Of a DNA stretch of 15,667 nt, positions 7,710 to 15,393 are shown piece by piece. The translations under genes and the position numbers were made by a program. Source of the DNA: an uncultured Flavobacteriales bacterium (lineage in GTDB: Bacteria; Bacteroidota; Bacteroidia; CAIKAF01); contig CALEWF010000115.1 in assembly GCA_937925455.1 (NCBI GenBank), positions 1 to 15,667 of the forward strand, in the 5' to 3' direction. How positions within the stretch are numbered: position 1 is the first letter of the stretch; each line of letters begins with the position of its first letter. The notes beneath the pieces are model-generated. The model worked only from the letters and a program-made list of their open reading frames with translations, was not told where the DNA came from and did not search any database.

Positions 7710-8271
7710 TCGGAGATTTAATTTCCTCCTCGTCTTCATCATCTGTTATATCGGTATTTACGCCAGGTTCATAGCCTAATTGCTTGATAACATCATTACT
7801 TATATCGTAGCGTTTTTGTGAATAGATGACGGTAGTACTTCCTGCTTTATCAAATACCATAGCATAGCCCTTCGTTTCAGAAATCTCTACAATGGCATTG
7901 TAAACTTTATCTTGGATGGGCTTAATTAATTCTTGTTGTTTTTTAAAGAGATCGCCACCTTGCCCAAAGCGTTTTTTCTGTAGTTCTTTGGCTTCTTTTT
8001 CTTTTTTGATGATATCTTCTTCTTTTTTTATACGCATTTCTTCACTGAGAAGTATTTTTTCTACCTGATAATCTTTATACATCTTATCAACCTCTGCCAG
8101 CTTTTCTTCTATTTCTTTTTGCCACTTAATTGATATTTCATTGATTTGTTTTTGAGCACTGGTGTATTCTGGTAGGTTAGCCAAAATGTAATCAGTATCT
8201 ACATAAGCAAACTTTTGGGAGAATGCCTGAAAGGAAAATAAAATCAACAATGCAAAAAGAATATTCTTCAT
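7687..8271 (-). CDS. skp: OmpH/Skp family periplasmic chaperone
   Basis: A 194-residue periplasmic protein with a signal peptide (about 1-19, ...FQAFSQ) followed by KFAYVDTDYILANLPEY, the usual OmpH/Skp opening strand and helix. A long charged coiled coil occupies about 40-115, the 'tentacle' of the trimeric chaperone. The returning body is at about 117-168 (IQDKVYNAIVEISETKGYAMVFDKAG). The family holds unfolded outer-membrane proteins in the periplasm and delivers them to BamA, whose gene lies just upstream. A low-complexity acidic then lysine/asparagine-rich tail (about 174-194) follows, and its codons include the overlap with murI. Many Bacteroidota carry two OmpH genes in tandem here; only one is present. 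A consensus -7 element in the gap after bamA suggests it can also be transcribed on its own. Confidence 0.9.
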   Translation of the reverse strand: MKNILFALLILFSFQAFSQKFAYVDTDYILANLPEYTSAQKQINEISIKWQKEIEEKLAEVDKMYKDYQVEKILLSEEMRIKKEEDIIKKEKEAKELQKKRFGQGGDLFKKQQELIKPIQDKVYNAIVEISETKGYAMVFDKAGSTTVIYSQKRYDISNDVIKQLGYEPGVNTDITDDEDEEEIKSPNDNKNKK

Positions 8272-8315
8272 AAGTTTTTTTAATGATTTAACAAAAAGCG
8301 AGCCATTTTAATATG

Positions 8316-8323
8316 CAAAAATA
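8316..8323 (-). promoter_or_regulatory. Candidate -7 promoter element before skp-murI
   Basis: On the minus strand this reads TATTTTTG, an exact match to TANNTTTG, in the 79-base gap between bamA and skp. Transcription would begin near 8309, giving a leader of about 38 bases. No good TTTG -33 element lies at the expected distance, so this is weak support for an internal promoter. Confidence 0.35.
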
Positions 8324-8350
8324 CAGCAAAAATCTTTGTTGCTGACGGAT

Positions 8351-10987
8351 TTAAAACTGTTGTCCAATCATAAAATGAAACACTCCCTTTTGGCGTTGGT
8401 CTTCATTAACCCCTCGAACAGGATCAAACCCCCAACCATAATCTACACCCAATAACCCAAACATGGGGAGAAAAATACGAACACCGGCCCCTACCGAACG
8501 ATTCAGCCGGAACGGAGCAAAATCATCAAACCCTTCCCAGGCGTTACCTGCTTCCATAAAAGCCAAGGCAAATATTTTTGCTTGCGGGTTGGGTGAGATT
8601 AAATACCTAAACTCCAATGTGTATTTGCTGTATATGGCTCCGCCAACAGCGTTTGCAGCATTTCCGTTAAATCCAGGTGTAAGTGCTAAATTTTGATAGC
8701 CCCTCAAGGCAATAATATCCCTTCCATCAATATTGAATCCGGTAAGGCCATCTCCACCGAGGAAGAAGCGTTCAAACGGAGTGAGTCCAATCTGGTTGTT
8801 GTAATACCCCAAAAAACCTAATTCGCCCCGGGTCATCAGCACAAATTTTTTGTTTTTTGTAAGGGGTACAAAAAACTTTGATTGCAGTTTCCATTTGTGG
8901 TATTCTAACCATTGGTAGCGTTCGCTAAGTGAAGCGCCGGTGAAATCTTTACCGGAAATGGAACTGTACGGAGGGGTTAATTCCAAGGATGCAATGATGG
9001 TAGAGCCAGAGGTGGGGAAGATCCAGTCATCTACTGAATTTCGTTGTAATTGTGCAGAGATTGTAAAGTTGTTAGATACTCCGGTATAAGTATCTGTAGT
9101 TCCGCTGAATAAGCGATAATTCAAAGCATCGTATCGCTGATAAGAGAAGGAAAATAAAATACTGAAATAATCATCTGGCCATTTAAGCTGTTTTCCTATG
9201 CTGATACCCACAGCGGTATTTTTGAGGTTTGTTTCAGCATTGCCCGTACCAAAAGCAAAGGCCGTGTGATTGACAAAAAGACTGAATGAAATGGGCTTCT
9301 TTCCACCAAGCCAAGGCTCGGTAAATGAAAAATTGTATGATTGAAAACGAGGTCCGTTAGATTGTGCTCTTATTTGAAGGCGTTGTCCATCTCCACTGGG
9401 AAGAGGGGTCCAAGCTCGTTTTTTAAAAATGTTACGAAGCGAAAAATTGTTAAACGTTAGTCCCAAAGTTCCTATGATTTGTCCGGCACCCCAGCCGCCT
9501 GATAATTCAATTTGATCGGATGGGGCTTCTGCAACTACAAACTCTAAGTCAACCGTGCCATCAACCGGGTTAGGAATGGGGCGAACATCCATAGCCTGGG
9601 CATCAAAAAAACCAAGCTGCGCTAAGGCTTGCTGTGATCTTACAATATCAGACCGACTGAACAAATCTCCTGGATTACAACGGATTTCACGTAGGATAAC
9701 ATGATCACTGGTTTTGGTGTTTCCGCTGATGATAATTTTATTAATGCGGGCTTGTTTTCCTTCATAAATACGCATTTCAATATCTACCGAGTCGCCTTCA
9801 ATAAGTACTTCTACCGGATCTATATTGAAAAACAAATAACCAATGTCTTGGTATAGCGATGATATATCCATGCCGCTGGGGTTAAATCGAAGTGACTGTT
9901 CCAGCTTTTCCTGATTATAGACATCACCTCTTTTTACTCCTAATATGGTGTCTAATTGCCCGGAGCGATAGCGTTTATTTCCTACCCACGTAATATTTCT
10001 GATGTAATATTTTCTTCCTTCATCTATTTTAAAATCAGCATAAATGCTGCCATCTTTAAGGTAAATAGAGTCTTTTACAAACTTTGCATCACGATATCCC
10101 TTGGCATTGTATAGCCCAATTACCGCATTTTTTGCATTAGTCAGCTCCTCTTTCACGTATTTTGATTTTTTGAAAATATTAATTCGGGTAGAATTCGTAA
10201 AATACTCTACAGCGGCTTGATACAAGCCATCTTCTAAAATGGTGCTGTCAACGTCTTTCCATTTAATTTTTCCGGAAAATAAATTTAATAGGTCTCTTCC
10301 CAAATCAACCCGCGATTTTTCTACTAGTGCATCTTTCATTTTTCTGCGAATCTTTGAAAGACGAACGTGTTTGTTGCCTTCAACGGTAATGCGTTCTACT
10401 TTTACTTTTTCGTTTTTGTTAATGGCAATACGCAGGATTACTGCATTGGAAGAAAACGTGGTATCGTCTTCAAGCGTAAAATTTACTTCTGTATCTAAAA
10501 ATCCCTTTTCTGCGTAAAAATCTTTAATTCGATATTCTGTCATTTTCAGGAGGTATTCAGTAACTACCTCTCCACGAAACAATTTAATTTTTTCTTTTAT
10601 ATCGTCTGCTTCGCCCTTTCGTACTCCTTTGATGCTGAATTTTGATAAGCGGGGGCGTTCTTCCACATAGATTACTAGGTCTATTTTACCCTTTTCGGCA
10701 TTGGTGTGATAGATTTTAATGTTTGAAAAAACTTTTTCTTTCCAAAGTTTTTTTATGGCTTGTGAAATGTCATCTCCTGGCACTTTAATTTTGCGGCCTA
10801 CTTCCAACCCGGATAAGATTTTTACAAATTGTTTGTCTATCCGATCGGAGTTGCTTTCTACTTCAATGGACGAAATGGTGTATTCTCTGGGAGTAGTATA
10901 ATCTATGGTATTCTGTGAAAGCAATCGTAATGGAAGAAGCAACAAGAGAAGTGCAGTAAAAAAATATACAGTATTTCTTCCTTTCAT
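8351..10987 (-). CDS. bamA: Outer membrane protein assembly factor BamA
   Basis: The core of the outer-membrane beta-barrel insertion machine. With the ATG at 10987 the protein has 878 residues and begins with a good signal peptide (MKGRNTVYFFTALLLLLLPLRLLSQ). POTRA domains fill about residues 35-490, seen as repeated strands such as KFSIKGVRKGEADDI (117-131), VERITVEGNKHVRLSKI (197-213), IRNITWVGNKRYRSGQLD (329-346) and INKIIISGNTKTSDHVILREI (415-435). A 16-strand-type barrel follows from about 491 (IELSGGWGAGQ). LRGY at 761-764 occupies the place of the VRGF/Y lid motif in loop 6, and the C-terminal strand ends in Phe (FHFMIGQQF) as expected for the beta-signal. An upstream in-frame extension to 11131 overlaps uppS and is rejected. 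The gene starts 13 bases after uppS, a tight operon junction; the chaperone gene follows. Confidence 0.96.
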   Translation of the reverse strand: MKGRNTVYFFTALLLLLLPLRLLSQNTIDYTTPREYTISSIEVESNSDRIDKQFVKILSGLEVGRKIKVPGDDISQAIKKLWKEKVFSNIKIYHTNAEKGKIDLVIYVEERPRLSKFSIKGVRKGEADDIKEKIKLFRGEVVTEYLLKMTEYRIKDFYAEKGFLDTEVNFTLEDDTTFSSNAVILRIAINKNEKVKVERITVEGNKHVRLSKIRRKMKDALVEKSRVDLGRDLLNLFSGKIKWKDVDSTILEDGLYQAAVEYFTNSTRINIFKKSKYVKEELTNAKNAVIGLYNAKGYRDAKFVKDSIYLKDGSIYADFKIDEGRKYYIRNITWVGNKRYRSGQLDTILGVKRGDVYNQEKLEQSLRFNPSGMDISSLYQDIGYLFFNIDPVEVLIEGDSVDIEMRIYEGKQARINKIIISGNTKTSDHVILREIRCNPGDLFSRSDIVRSQQALAQLGFFDAQAMDVRPIPNPVDGTVDLEFVVAEAPSDQIELSGGWGAGQIIGTLGLTFNNFSLRNIFKKRAWTPLPSGDGQRLQIRAQSNGPRFQSYNFSFTEPWLGGKKPISFSLFVNHTAFAFGTGNAETNLKNTAVGISIGKQLKWPDDYFSILFSFSYQRYDALNYRLFSGTTDTYTGVSNNFTISAQLQRNSVDDWIFPTSGSTIIASLELTPPYSSISGKDFTGASLSERYQWLEYHKWKLQSKFFVPLTKNKKFVLMTRGELGFLGYYNNQIGLTPFERFFLGGDGLTGFNIDGRDIIALRGYQNLALTPGFNGNAANAVGGAIYSKYTLEFRYLISPNPQAKIFALAFMEAGNAWEGFDDFAPFRLNRSVGAGVRIFLPMFGLLGVDYGWGFDPVRGVNEDQRQKGVFHFMIGQQF

Positions 10988-11000
10988 CTTAAGTAGTAGA

Positions 11001-11741
11001 TTAAACCAATTGTTCGCTAATAACGCCAAACCTGCGTTCACGTTGCTGATAATCATAAATGGCTTTGTACAAATCTTCCCTCGTAAAATCAGGCCAGAGA
11101 ATATCAGTAAAATATAATTCGGTGTAAGCAATTTGCCAAAGTAGATAATTGCTTATCCGTTTTTCTCCACTGGTTCTGATGAGTAATTCCGGGTCAGGCA
11201 TACCTGCTGTACAAAGTTCGTTATTAAAAACATCTTCGGTAATTTCTTCTGGGTTGATTTCACCCTTTTTAACTTTTTCAGCCAGTTTATTTACAGCTCT
11301 AAGGATTTCCCAGCGAGAAGAATAACTTATGGCTAAAACTAATGTAAGCCGAGTATGAGAAGTTGTTATTTGGATGGTTTCTTGCAATTTTTCACGGCAA
11401 TTATTTGGAAGGCTTTCGATATCACCAATGGCTAAAAGACGCACGTTGTTTTTTATCAATGTAGGAGTTTCTTCATGCATGGTATCAACCAGCAATTCCA
11501 TCAGTGCATCCACTTCATTTTTGGGTCGATTCCAATTTTCAGTTGAAAAAGTATATAGAGTTAAATATTCTATTCCTAGCTCAGTAGCTCCTTCAACTAC
11601 ATCTTTTACGGCTTTAACGCCAATTTGGTGGCCAAAAGTTCGCACCTGTCCTTGTTTTTTTGCCCAGCGTCCGTTACCATCCATGATGATAGCAATATGC
11701 CTGGGTAGTTTATTTAGATTTAATTTTTCCCTGAAACTCAT
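11001..11741 (-). CDS. uppS: Isoprenyl transferase (undecaprenyl diphosphate synthase)
   Basis: A cis-prenyltransferase of 246 residues, the usual length. It extends farnesyl diphosphate with isopentenyl units to undecaprenyl diphosphate, the lipid carrier for peptidoglycan and O-antigen sugars. HIAIIMDGNGRWA (15-27) carries the catalytic Asp21 and the phosphate-binding GNGR. YTFSTENWNRP (63-73) and the Bacteroidota-style SYSSRWEI (139-146) follow. The C-terminal RTSGEKRISNYLLWQ (189-203) with Arg189, Arg195 and Glu208 completes the diphosphate and magnesium site. Product chain length is inferred from the family and context, not from the sequence. It sits 17 bases after the DUF6089-like gene and 13 before bamA, so it is surely cotranscribed with both. 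Confidence 0.95.
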   Translation of the reverse strand: MSFREKLNLNKLPRHIAIIMDGNGRWAKKQGQVRTFGHQIGVKAVKDVVEGATELGIEYLTLYTFSTENWNRPKNEVDALMELLVDTMHEETPTLIKNNVRLLAIGDIESLPNNCREKLQETIQITTSHTRLTLVLAISYSSRWEILRAVNKLAEKVKKGEINPEEITEDVFNNELCTAGMPDPELLIRTSGEKRISNYLLWQIAYTELYFTDILWPDFTREDLYKAIYDYQQRERRFGVISEQLV

Positions 11742-11758
11742 CGCTGCTTTCTTATCAC

Positions 11759-12607
11759 TTATCTTTTTCGGGTCCAGTTTCTTTTATAGGAGTAACAGGA
11801 CGTAGGATCTTTGATATTGTAAGACAAAGATACTCCTAAATATGAAAACCAGTCATTATCGGTTGGGGTGCCTCGCTGAAAAAATGTGTTTGGCACCCCA
11901 TCATTTTGTCCAAGTGATTGGTCTGACAAATCAGCCGCCGTTACCCCGCGAATCAGCAATATTTCGCCCTCATTTCCGTAGGTTTTGCTTACATCATCAA
12001 GATAATCCGTAAACAAAAGCCGCATTCCCCATTCTAATCCCAAGGAAAACCGATCGCTAACACTCCATTTAATTCCCATACCAAAGGGTATGTTAGGCTG
12101 AAAAAGAGAATATGGTTTTCGATCCGGGTATGTATTCGTTTGTTGGCCTTCGGTACCCAAGGGTTGCAGGTCAACCAACTGTCCGTTATAATAGGTTTGT
12201 GGATTAAAGTAAAACCCACCAATGCCTAAAAAAATATAAGGAGTAAATTTCTTAGTTTCCGGATCTCCCGGACGGTAGGGGAAAAAGTTAAATTCTACAG
12301 CGCTGTGAAGTTCAAAAATATCTGATTGAAACCGTAGGTTTCTAATTTCTTGGAATTGAAAAACACCCACAGCATCGTCAGCACTAACCCGAGCGTAGGT
12401 AAATCCAGCCCGAACAGACCAGTGGTTTCCAAAGTTTCTTTTTCCCCAAATGGAACCGGCGGCATGTGGAAAACGAAAATGAAAGGTAGGATTAACGTCG
12501 CCCACATAATAGCTAATTCCTCCGGATAAACCCATTTCCCATGTTTGGGCTATGGCCGGATTAGACAGAATAAGCAAAAAATATACGATAAAACGATTCA
12601 ATTTCAT
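11759..12607 (-). CDS. DUF6089-like outer-membrane beta-barrel protein (second of tandem pair)
   Basis: A 282-residue exported protein with a signal peptide (about 1-21, ...SNPAIAQ) and a body of alternating aromatic/hydrophobic strands typical of small outer-membrane barrels (for example WEMGLSGGISYYVGD, WSVRAGFTYARV, FTPYIFLGIGGFYFNP). It keeps motifs shared with the neighbouring 12668-13636 protein: LQPLGTEGQ, R-K-P-Y-S, TDYLDDVSKTY and QRG followed by DND. I recognise it as the protein commonly annotated DUF6089 in Bacteroidota, a family usually found beside isoprenyl transferase and bamA. The function is unknown; position and barrel character suggest an envelope role. The C-terminus is basic (YKRNWTRKR) rather than ending in the aromatic residue usual for a beta-signal. 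A 60-base gap separates it from the preceding paralogue. Confidence 0.82.
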   Translation of the reverse strand: MKLNRFIVYFLLILSNPAIAQTWEMGLSGGISYYVGDVNPTFHFRFPHAAGSIWGKRNFGNHWSVRAGFTYARVSADDAVGVFQFQEIRNLRFQSDIFELHSAVEFNFFPYRPGDPETKKFTPYIFLGIGGFYFNPQTYYNGQLVDLQPLGTEGQQTNTYPDRKPYSLFQPNIPFGMGIKWSVSDRFSLGLEWGMRLLFTDYLDDVSKTYGNEGEILLIRGVTAADLSDQSLGQNDGVPNTFFQRGTPTDNDWFSYLGVSLSYNIKDPTSCYSYKRNWTRKR

Positions 12608-12667
12608 GAAACATGGGTGCAGGGCAAAAACGAAAAAAAGGCTTCGTTATTGCATCTCAACAAAGCA

Positions 12668-13636
12668 TTAATAGTATTTGGGGATGGATTTACCCCAATA
12701 GCTGATTTTATAGCAAAACTTAATAAACATAGTCATGTAAGAGTCATTATCTCTGGGGTCACCTCGTTGCTGGCCGGGATTGGATGCCCCCGGAATTGCA
12801 TAAGGGTTACTTGGATCAAGCGTAGCCAAGGAATGGTCTGCAAAATATGCAGATAATGGATTGGTAAACACCGATGGATCAACATAGGTTTGGCTTACAT
12901 CGTCCATGTAGTCGGTAAATGTTTTACGATAGCCAAATTCTAAATTGATAGACATAGCCGGATTTAATTTGAAAATAAACCCTAGGTTTACAGGGATATT
13001 CCAACTTAGCCGACTGTAGGGTTCACGTGATGGAATAAGTCCTTGTCCCTCAGTATTCAAAGGTTGTAAAGAATATGCCTTACCGTCTGGACCGATACCG
13101 GTAGGGTCAAACCACATGCCATTAATTCCTCCGGATACATAACCTAATATCCTTCGTTCTTGATTTCCTCTCAGGTCAAGATTACGATTGCGGTTTGCAG
13201 TGTTTTTTTCCGGTAAAAAATATAATTCCAGCACGGTTCCAAATTCAAACAAAGGAGAGCGGAAATAAAGGTTTCGGTTACGGCGCGCCGGTTCTTCAGT
13301 CCATCTATCATCTCCGGTAATCCATCCATAGCTTAAATTTAGTTTTTGTGCAAGATAAGGGGTATATCTGTAGCGGGCACCTAAATGAAGATTGGGCCTC
13401 AGGGCTTCAAAATCAAAGTCGGCTAAAAAGTTTGTACCGATATCGTTGGCACCACCCAATTCTCCCAAAAAGTTAATTAAACCAATACCACCAACAAGCT
13501 CAAATCGGTCTCCTTTATTGACTTTCGAAGTGGTACGATAGCGACCGCCAGAATATTTTCCTCCATATCTTCGTTGAGCATGAGTTAAAGTAATTGCTGC
13601 CAAAAAAATGGGCAGTAAAACGAAAAATTTTTTCAT
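12668..13636 (-). CDS. DUF6089-like outer-membrane beta-barrel protein (first of tandem pair)
   Basis: A 322-residue exported protein with signal peptide MKKFFVLLPIFLAAITLTHA and a basic Gly/Arg/Tyr-rich segment right after it (QRRYGGKYSGGRYRTTSK, about 21-38) that the paralogue lacks. The rest is barrel-like (FELVGGIGLINFLGELGG, LGARYRYTPYLAQKLNLSYGW, ILGYVSGGINGMWFDPTG). It shares with the downstream paralogue the ordered motifs LQPLNTEGQ, R-E-P-Y-S, TDYMDDVSQTY and QRG with DND, so the pair arose by duplication or belongs to one diverged family. Its C-terminus ends in tyrosine (SIPKYY). It starts 68 bases after nadK, with a consensus -7 element in the gap. Function unknown; an outer-membrane location is inferred from signal peptide and strand pattern. 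Confidence 0.78.
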   Translation of the reverse strand: MKKFFVLLPIFLAAITLTHAQRRYGGKYSGGRYRTTSKVNKGDRFELVGGIGLINFLGELGGANDIGTNFLADFDFEALRPNLHLGARYRYTPYLAQKLNLSYGWITGDDRWTEEPARRNRNLYFRSPLFEFGTVLELYFLPEKNTANRNRNLDLRGNQERRILGYVSGGINGMWFDPTGIGPDGKAYSLQPLNTEGQGLIPSREPYSRLSWNIPVNLGFIFKLNPAMSINLEFGYRKTFTDYMDDVSQTYVDPSVFTNPLSAYFADHSLATLDPSNPYAIPGASNPGQQRGDPRDNDSYMTMFIKFCYKISYWGKSIPKYY

Positions 13637-13667
13637 TGAATGTTAAATGATTGGGTTCGTATAATGG

Positions 13668-13675
13668 CAAAAGTA
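13668..13675 (-). promoter_or_regulatory. Candidate -7 promoter element before the DUF6089-like gene
   Basis: On the minus strand this reads TACTTTTG, an exact match to TANNTTTG, between nadK and the DUF6089-like gene. Transcription would start near 13661 with a leader of about 25 bases. No TTTG -33 element lies at the expected spacing. It overlaps a small AT-rich inverted repeat (AAAAGT/ACTTTT, 13669-13683) of doubtful meaning. Confidence 0.35.
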
Positions 13676-13704
13676 AAACTTTTGTTTAAAACTTACTAAT
13701 ATCT

Positions 13705-14583
13705 TTAGTTTCTTTTGTCTATACCCCACAAAAGTTTATTTCTGAGTGTAACAATGTGGCTTTGGGAGTGAAGTTTAATTAAATTAATTCCAAAGCCCGC
13801 TTTTTTAATAACAATTTCTTCATCCGCGCTTAAAAAATAGCTTCTGGAATCAAGCGACATTAAGAAGTTATGATGTCGAGATTCAACTTTAAGGCGAATT
13901 TCAGCTTCATCCGGAATGATTACCGGCCTCACATTCAAATTGTGAGGAGCAATAGGGGTAAGAACAAAACTTGATGATTCTGGCATAATGATTGGCCCTC
14001 CACAACTCATGGAATATCCCGTAGAGCCGGTGGGGGTAGCAATAATTAATCCATCAGCCCAATACGTATTAAAAAACTCTTCGTTAAGGTACGTATGTAT
14101 CTGAATCATCGAAGAAGAATCTTTTTTCAAGATGGTAACTTCATTTAATGCCAGGCGTTCTGCCGAGTTTTGAAATACAGGTTGGGATACGTTTAGCAAG
14201 CTTCGGTGATCCAGTGAATAACGACGCTCTAACACATCATTCAAGGCTTGTTCAAACTCGGGTTCTTGCACCGAAGATAAAAAACCAAGTCTCCCTAAAT
14301 TTAATCCGATGATAGGAATTCCTTTATCTTGAATCAGCATCACGGTGTCAAGCATTGTTCCGTCGCCCCCCAGACTAATTAAGCAGTCAACATCTTCTCC
14401 TAAATCATCGGAAGAATGAAATGCCTGAAAAGGTGCAACGATGTGGTGTGTTTCTGCAAGAATTATTTTAAAGGGTTCATAAATAAGCACATGCAAGTTG
14501 TGATTGTGCAGCCAATTAAAAATGCGATATACCGCACCGCGGTGTTCGGGAGCCAACGTTCTTCCGTAAAGTACAATTTTCAT
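13705..14583 (-). CDS. nadK: NAD kinase
   Basis: ATP (or polyphosphate)-NAD kinase makes NADP from NAD in the cytoplasm. The protein has 292 residues, a usual length. The diagnostic SLGGDGTMLDT (70-80) carries the GGDG motif with the catalytic Asp, followed by GLNLGRLGFL (93-102). The NAD-binding segment has LNEVT (146-150), and DGLIIATPTGSTGYSMSCGGP (178-198) is the glycine-rich loop of the family. It is the first gene of the envelope cluster, placed 25 bases after the peroxiredoxin terminator, so it needs its own promoter in or near that short gap; I see only a weak TACCTTG there. NADP supply is not specific to envelope assembly, so the association with the downstream genes is positional. 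Confidence 0.95.
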   Translation of the reverse strand: MKIVLYGRTLAPEHRGAVYRIFNWLHNHNLHVLIYEPFKIILAETHHIVAPFQAFHSSDDLGEDVDCLISLGGDGTMLDTVMLIQDKGIPIIGLNLGRLGFLSSVQEPEFEQALNDVLERRYSLDHRSLLNVSQPVFQNSAERLALNEVTILKKDSSSMIQIHTYLNEEFFNTYWADGLIIATPTGSTGYSMSCGGPIIMPESSSFVLTPIAPHNLNVRPVIIPDEAEIRLKVESRHHNFLMSLDSRSYFLSADEEIVIKKAGFGINLIKLHSQSHIVTLRNKLLWGIDKRN

Positions 14584-14608
14584 GAATGTGAGTTATTCAT
14601 GACAAGGT

Positions 14609-14639
14609 AAAAAAAAGCCCCAAATCCGGGGCTTTTTTT
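14609..14639 (-). terminator. Intrinsic terminator of the peroxiredoxin gene
   Basis: GCCCC (14617-14621) pairs with GGGGC (14628-14632) around a six-base loop, and the stem extends through flanking A and T tracts for seven more pairs. With T-rich sequence on both sides it can act in either direction. On the minus strand it ends the peroxiredoxin transcript 12 bases past the stop and isolates it from nadK. Confidence 0.88.
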
Positions 14640-14650
14640 GAATTTCTCAA

Positions 14651-15280
14651 TTAGTGCTTTGAAAGGTATTCAGCAACGCCACTGTGAGTAGCAGACATTC
14701 CTTCTTGGCCTTTATGCCAGTTAGCAGGACAAACTTCTCCTTTTTCTTCAAAATACTGAAGCGCATCTACCATACGAATGGCTTCATCTACATTGCGGCC
14801 TAAGGGTAAGTTATTGATCAATTCATGCTGTACAATTCCATTTTTGTCAATCAGGAATAAGCCGCGATACGCAATCAGTTCGCTGGTTGCAGACAACTCT
14901 CCGTTTTCATTCCAATCATAATCACCGGTAAGTACACCATAGTTATAAGAAATAGTTTTATTGGTGTCTGCCACAATAGGATAGGTAATCCCTTTGATAC
15001 CGCCTTTGGATTTTTCTAATTGTAGCCAACCCCAGTGTGATTGCTCTGTATCCGTAGAGCAAGCAACAACTTCTACATTGCGTGATTTAAATTCTTCTAA
15101 TTTTTCCTGAAATGCCCAAAGTTCAGTAGGGCAAACAAACGTAAAATCTTTTGGATAGAAGAAGAAAATCACGTATTTCTTACCAAGAAACTGATCCAGC
15201 GAAAAGCCTTCTACAATTTCTTCACCGTTTATAACGGCTGCTGCCTTGAATGAAGGAGCTTTTTTTCCAACTAATGCCAT
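14651..15280 (-). CDS. Typical 2-Cys peroxiredoxin (AhpC/Prx1 subfamily)
   Basis: A 209-residue cytoplasmic thiol peroxidase that reduces hydrogen peroxide, organic hydroperoxides and peroxynitrite. The peroxidatic cysteine is Cys50 in DFTFVCPTE, and the resolving cysteine is Cys184 in GEVCPANW, which places it in the typical 2-Cys class acting as dimers or decamers. Arg139 (AYRGLFLID) fits the conserved active-site arginine. The C-terminal extension ends EYLSKH rather than the YF motif of hyperoxidation-sensitive eukaryotic enzymes. No ahpF-like reductase lies beside it, so the electron donor (thioredoxin or AhpF elsewhere) is unknown. It is a single-gene unit, bounded by the terminator at 14609-14639 and by a promoter-like element and a long inverted repeat upstream. 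Confidence 0.95.
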   Translation of the reverse strand: MALVGKKAPSFKAAAVINGEEIVEGFSLDQFLGKKYVIFFFYPKDFTFVCPTELWAFQEKLEEFKSRNVEVVACSTDTEQSHWGWLQLEKSKGGIKGITYPIVADTNKTISYNYGVLTGDYDWNENGELSATSELIAYRGLFLIDKNGIVQHELINNLPLGRNVDEAIRMVDALQYFEEKGEVCPANWHKGQEGMSATHSGVAEYLSKH

Positions 15281-15292
15281 GTGTTAATTTAT

Positions 15293-15393
15293 TTTGGGTT
15301 AAACATTGAAATCTGGAGCAAAAATAACAAACCGGTCGCAATTACCTATTACCAAAATCTTAACATACGTTATAGCTTATTGTTTAACCCAAA
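15293..15393. repeat. Perfect 13-bp inverted repeat flanking the peroxiredoxin promoter region
   Basis: TTTGGGTTAAACA (15293-15305) and its exact complement TGTTTAACCCAAA (15381-15393) face each other across 75 bases. The inner arm lies 12 bases before the peroxiredoxin ATG. The outer arm overlaps the left end of repeat copy 3, whose terminal repeat begins with the same ACCCAAA. It could be a regulator-binding pair, a second set of ends related to the repeat family, or coincidence. Confidence 0.7.
15319..15326 (-). promoter_or_regulatory. Candidate -7 promoter element of the peroxiredoxin gene
   Basis: On the minus strand this reads TATTTTTG, an exact match to TANNTTTG, giving a start near 15312 and a leader of about 32 bases. 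A TTTG at 15353-15356 is 26 bases upstream, longer than the usual spacing of about 19-21, so only the -7 element is convincing. Confidence 0.45.

Noticed and set aside
7710..7742. Longer murI start at 7742
   Set aside because: It adds a basic stretch unlike the family and increases overlap with the chaperone gene; the ATG at 7709 gives a normal length.
10988..11131. In-frame 48-residue N-terminal extension of bamA
   Set aside because: It overlaps uppS by more than 100 bases and would bury the clear signal peptide that begins at 10987.
12629..12648. Inverted repeat AACGAA/TTCGTT between the DUF6089-like genes as a terminator
   Set aside because: The stem is only six AT-rich pairs and no T-tract follows it in the direction of transcription.
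12545..12856. 103-residue plus-strand frame across the gap between the two DUF6089-like genes
   Set aside because: It is antisense to both genes, with no family resemblance or start signal.
11001..14583. A new defence or mobile gene system within the minus-strand cluster
   Set aside because: All genes here are recognisable housekeeping or DUF6089-type envelope genes; no toxin, nuclease, integrase or transposase was seen.
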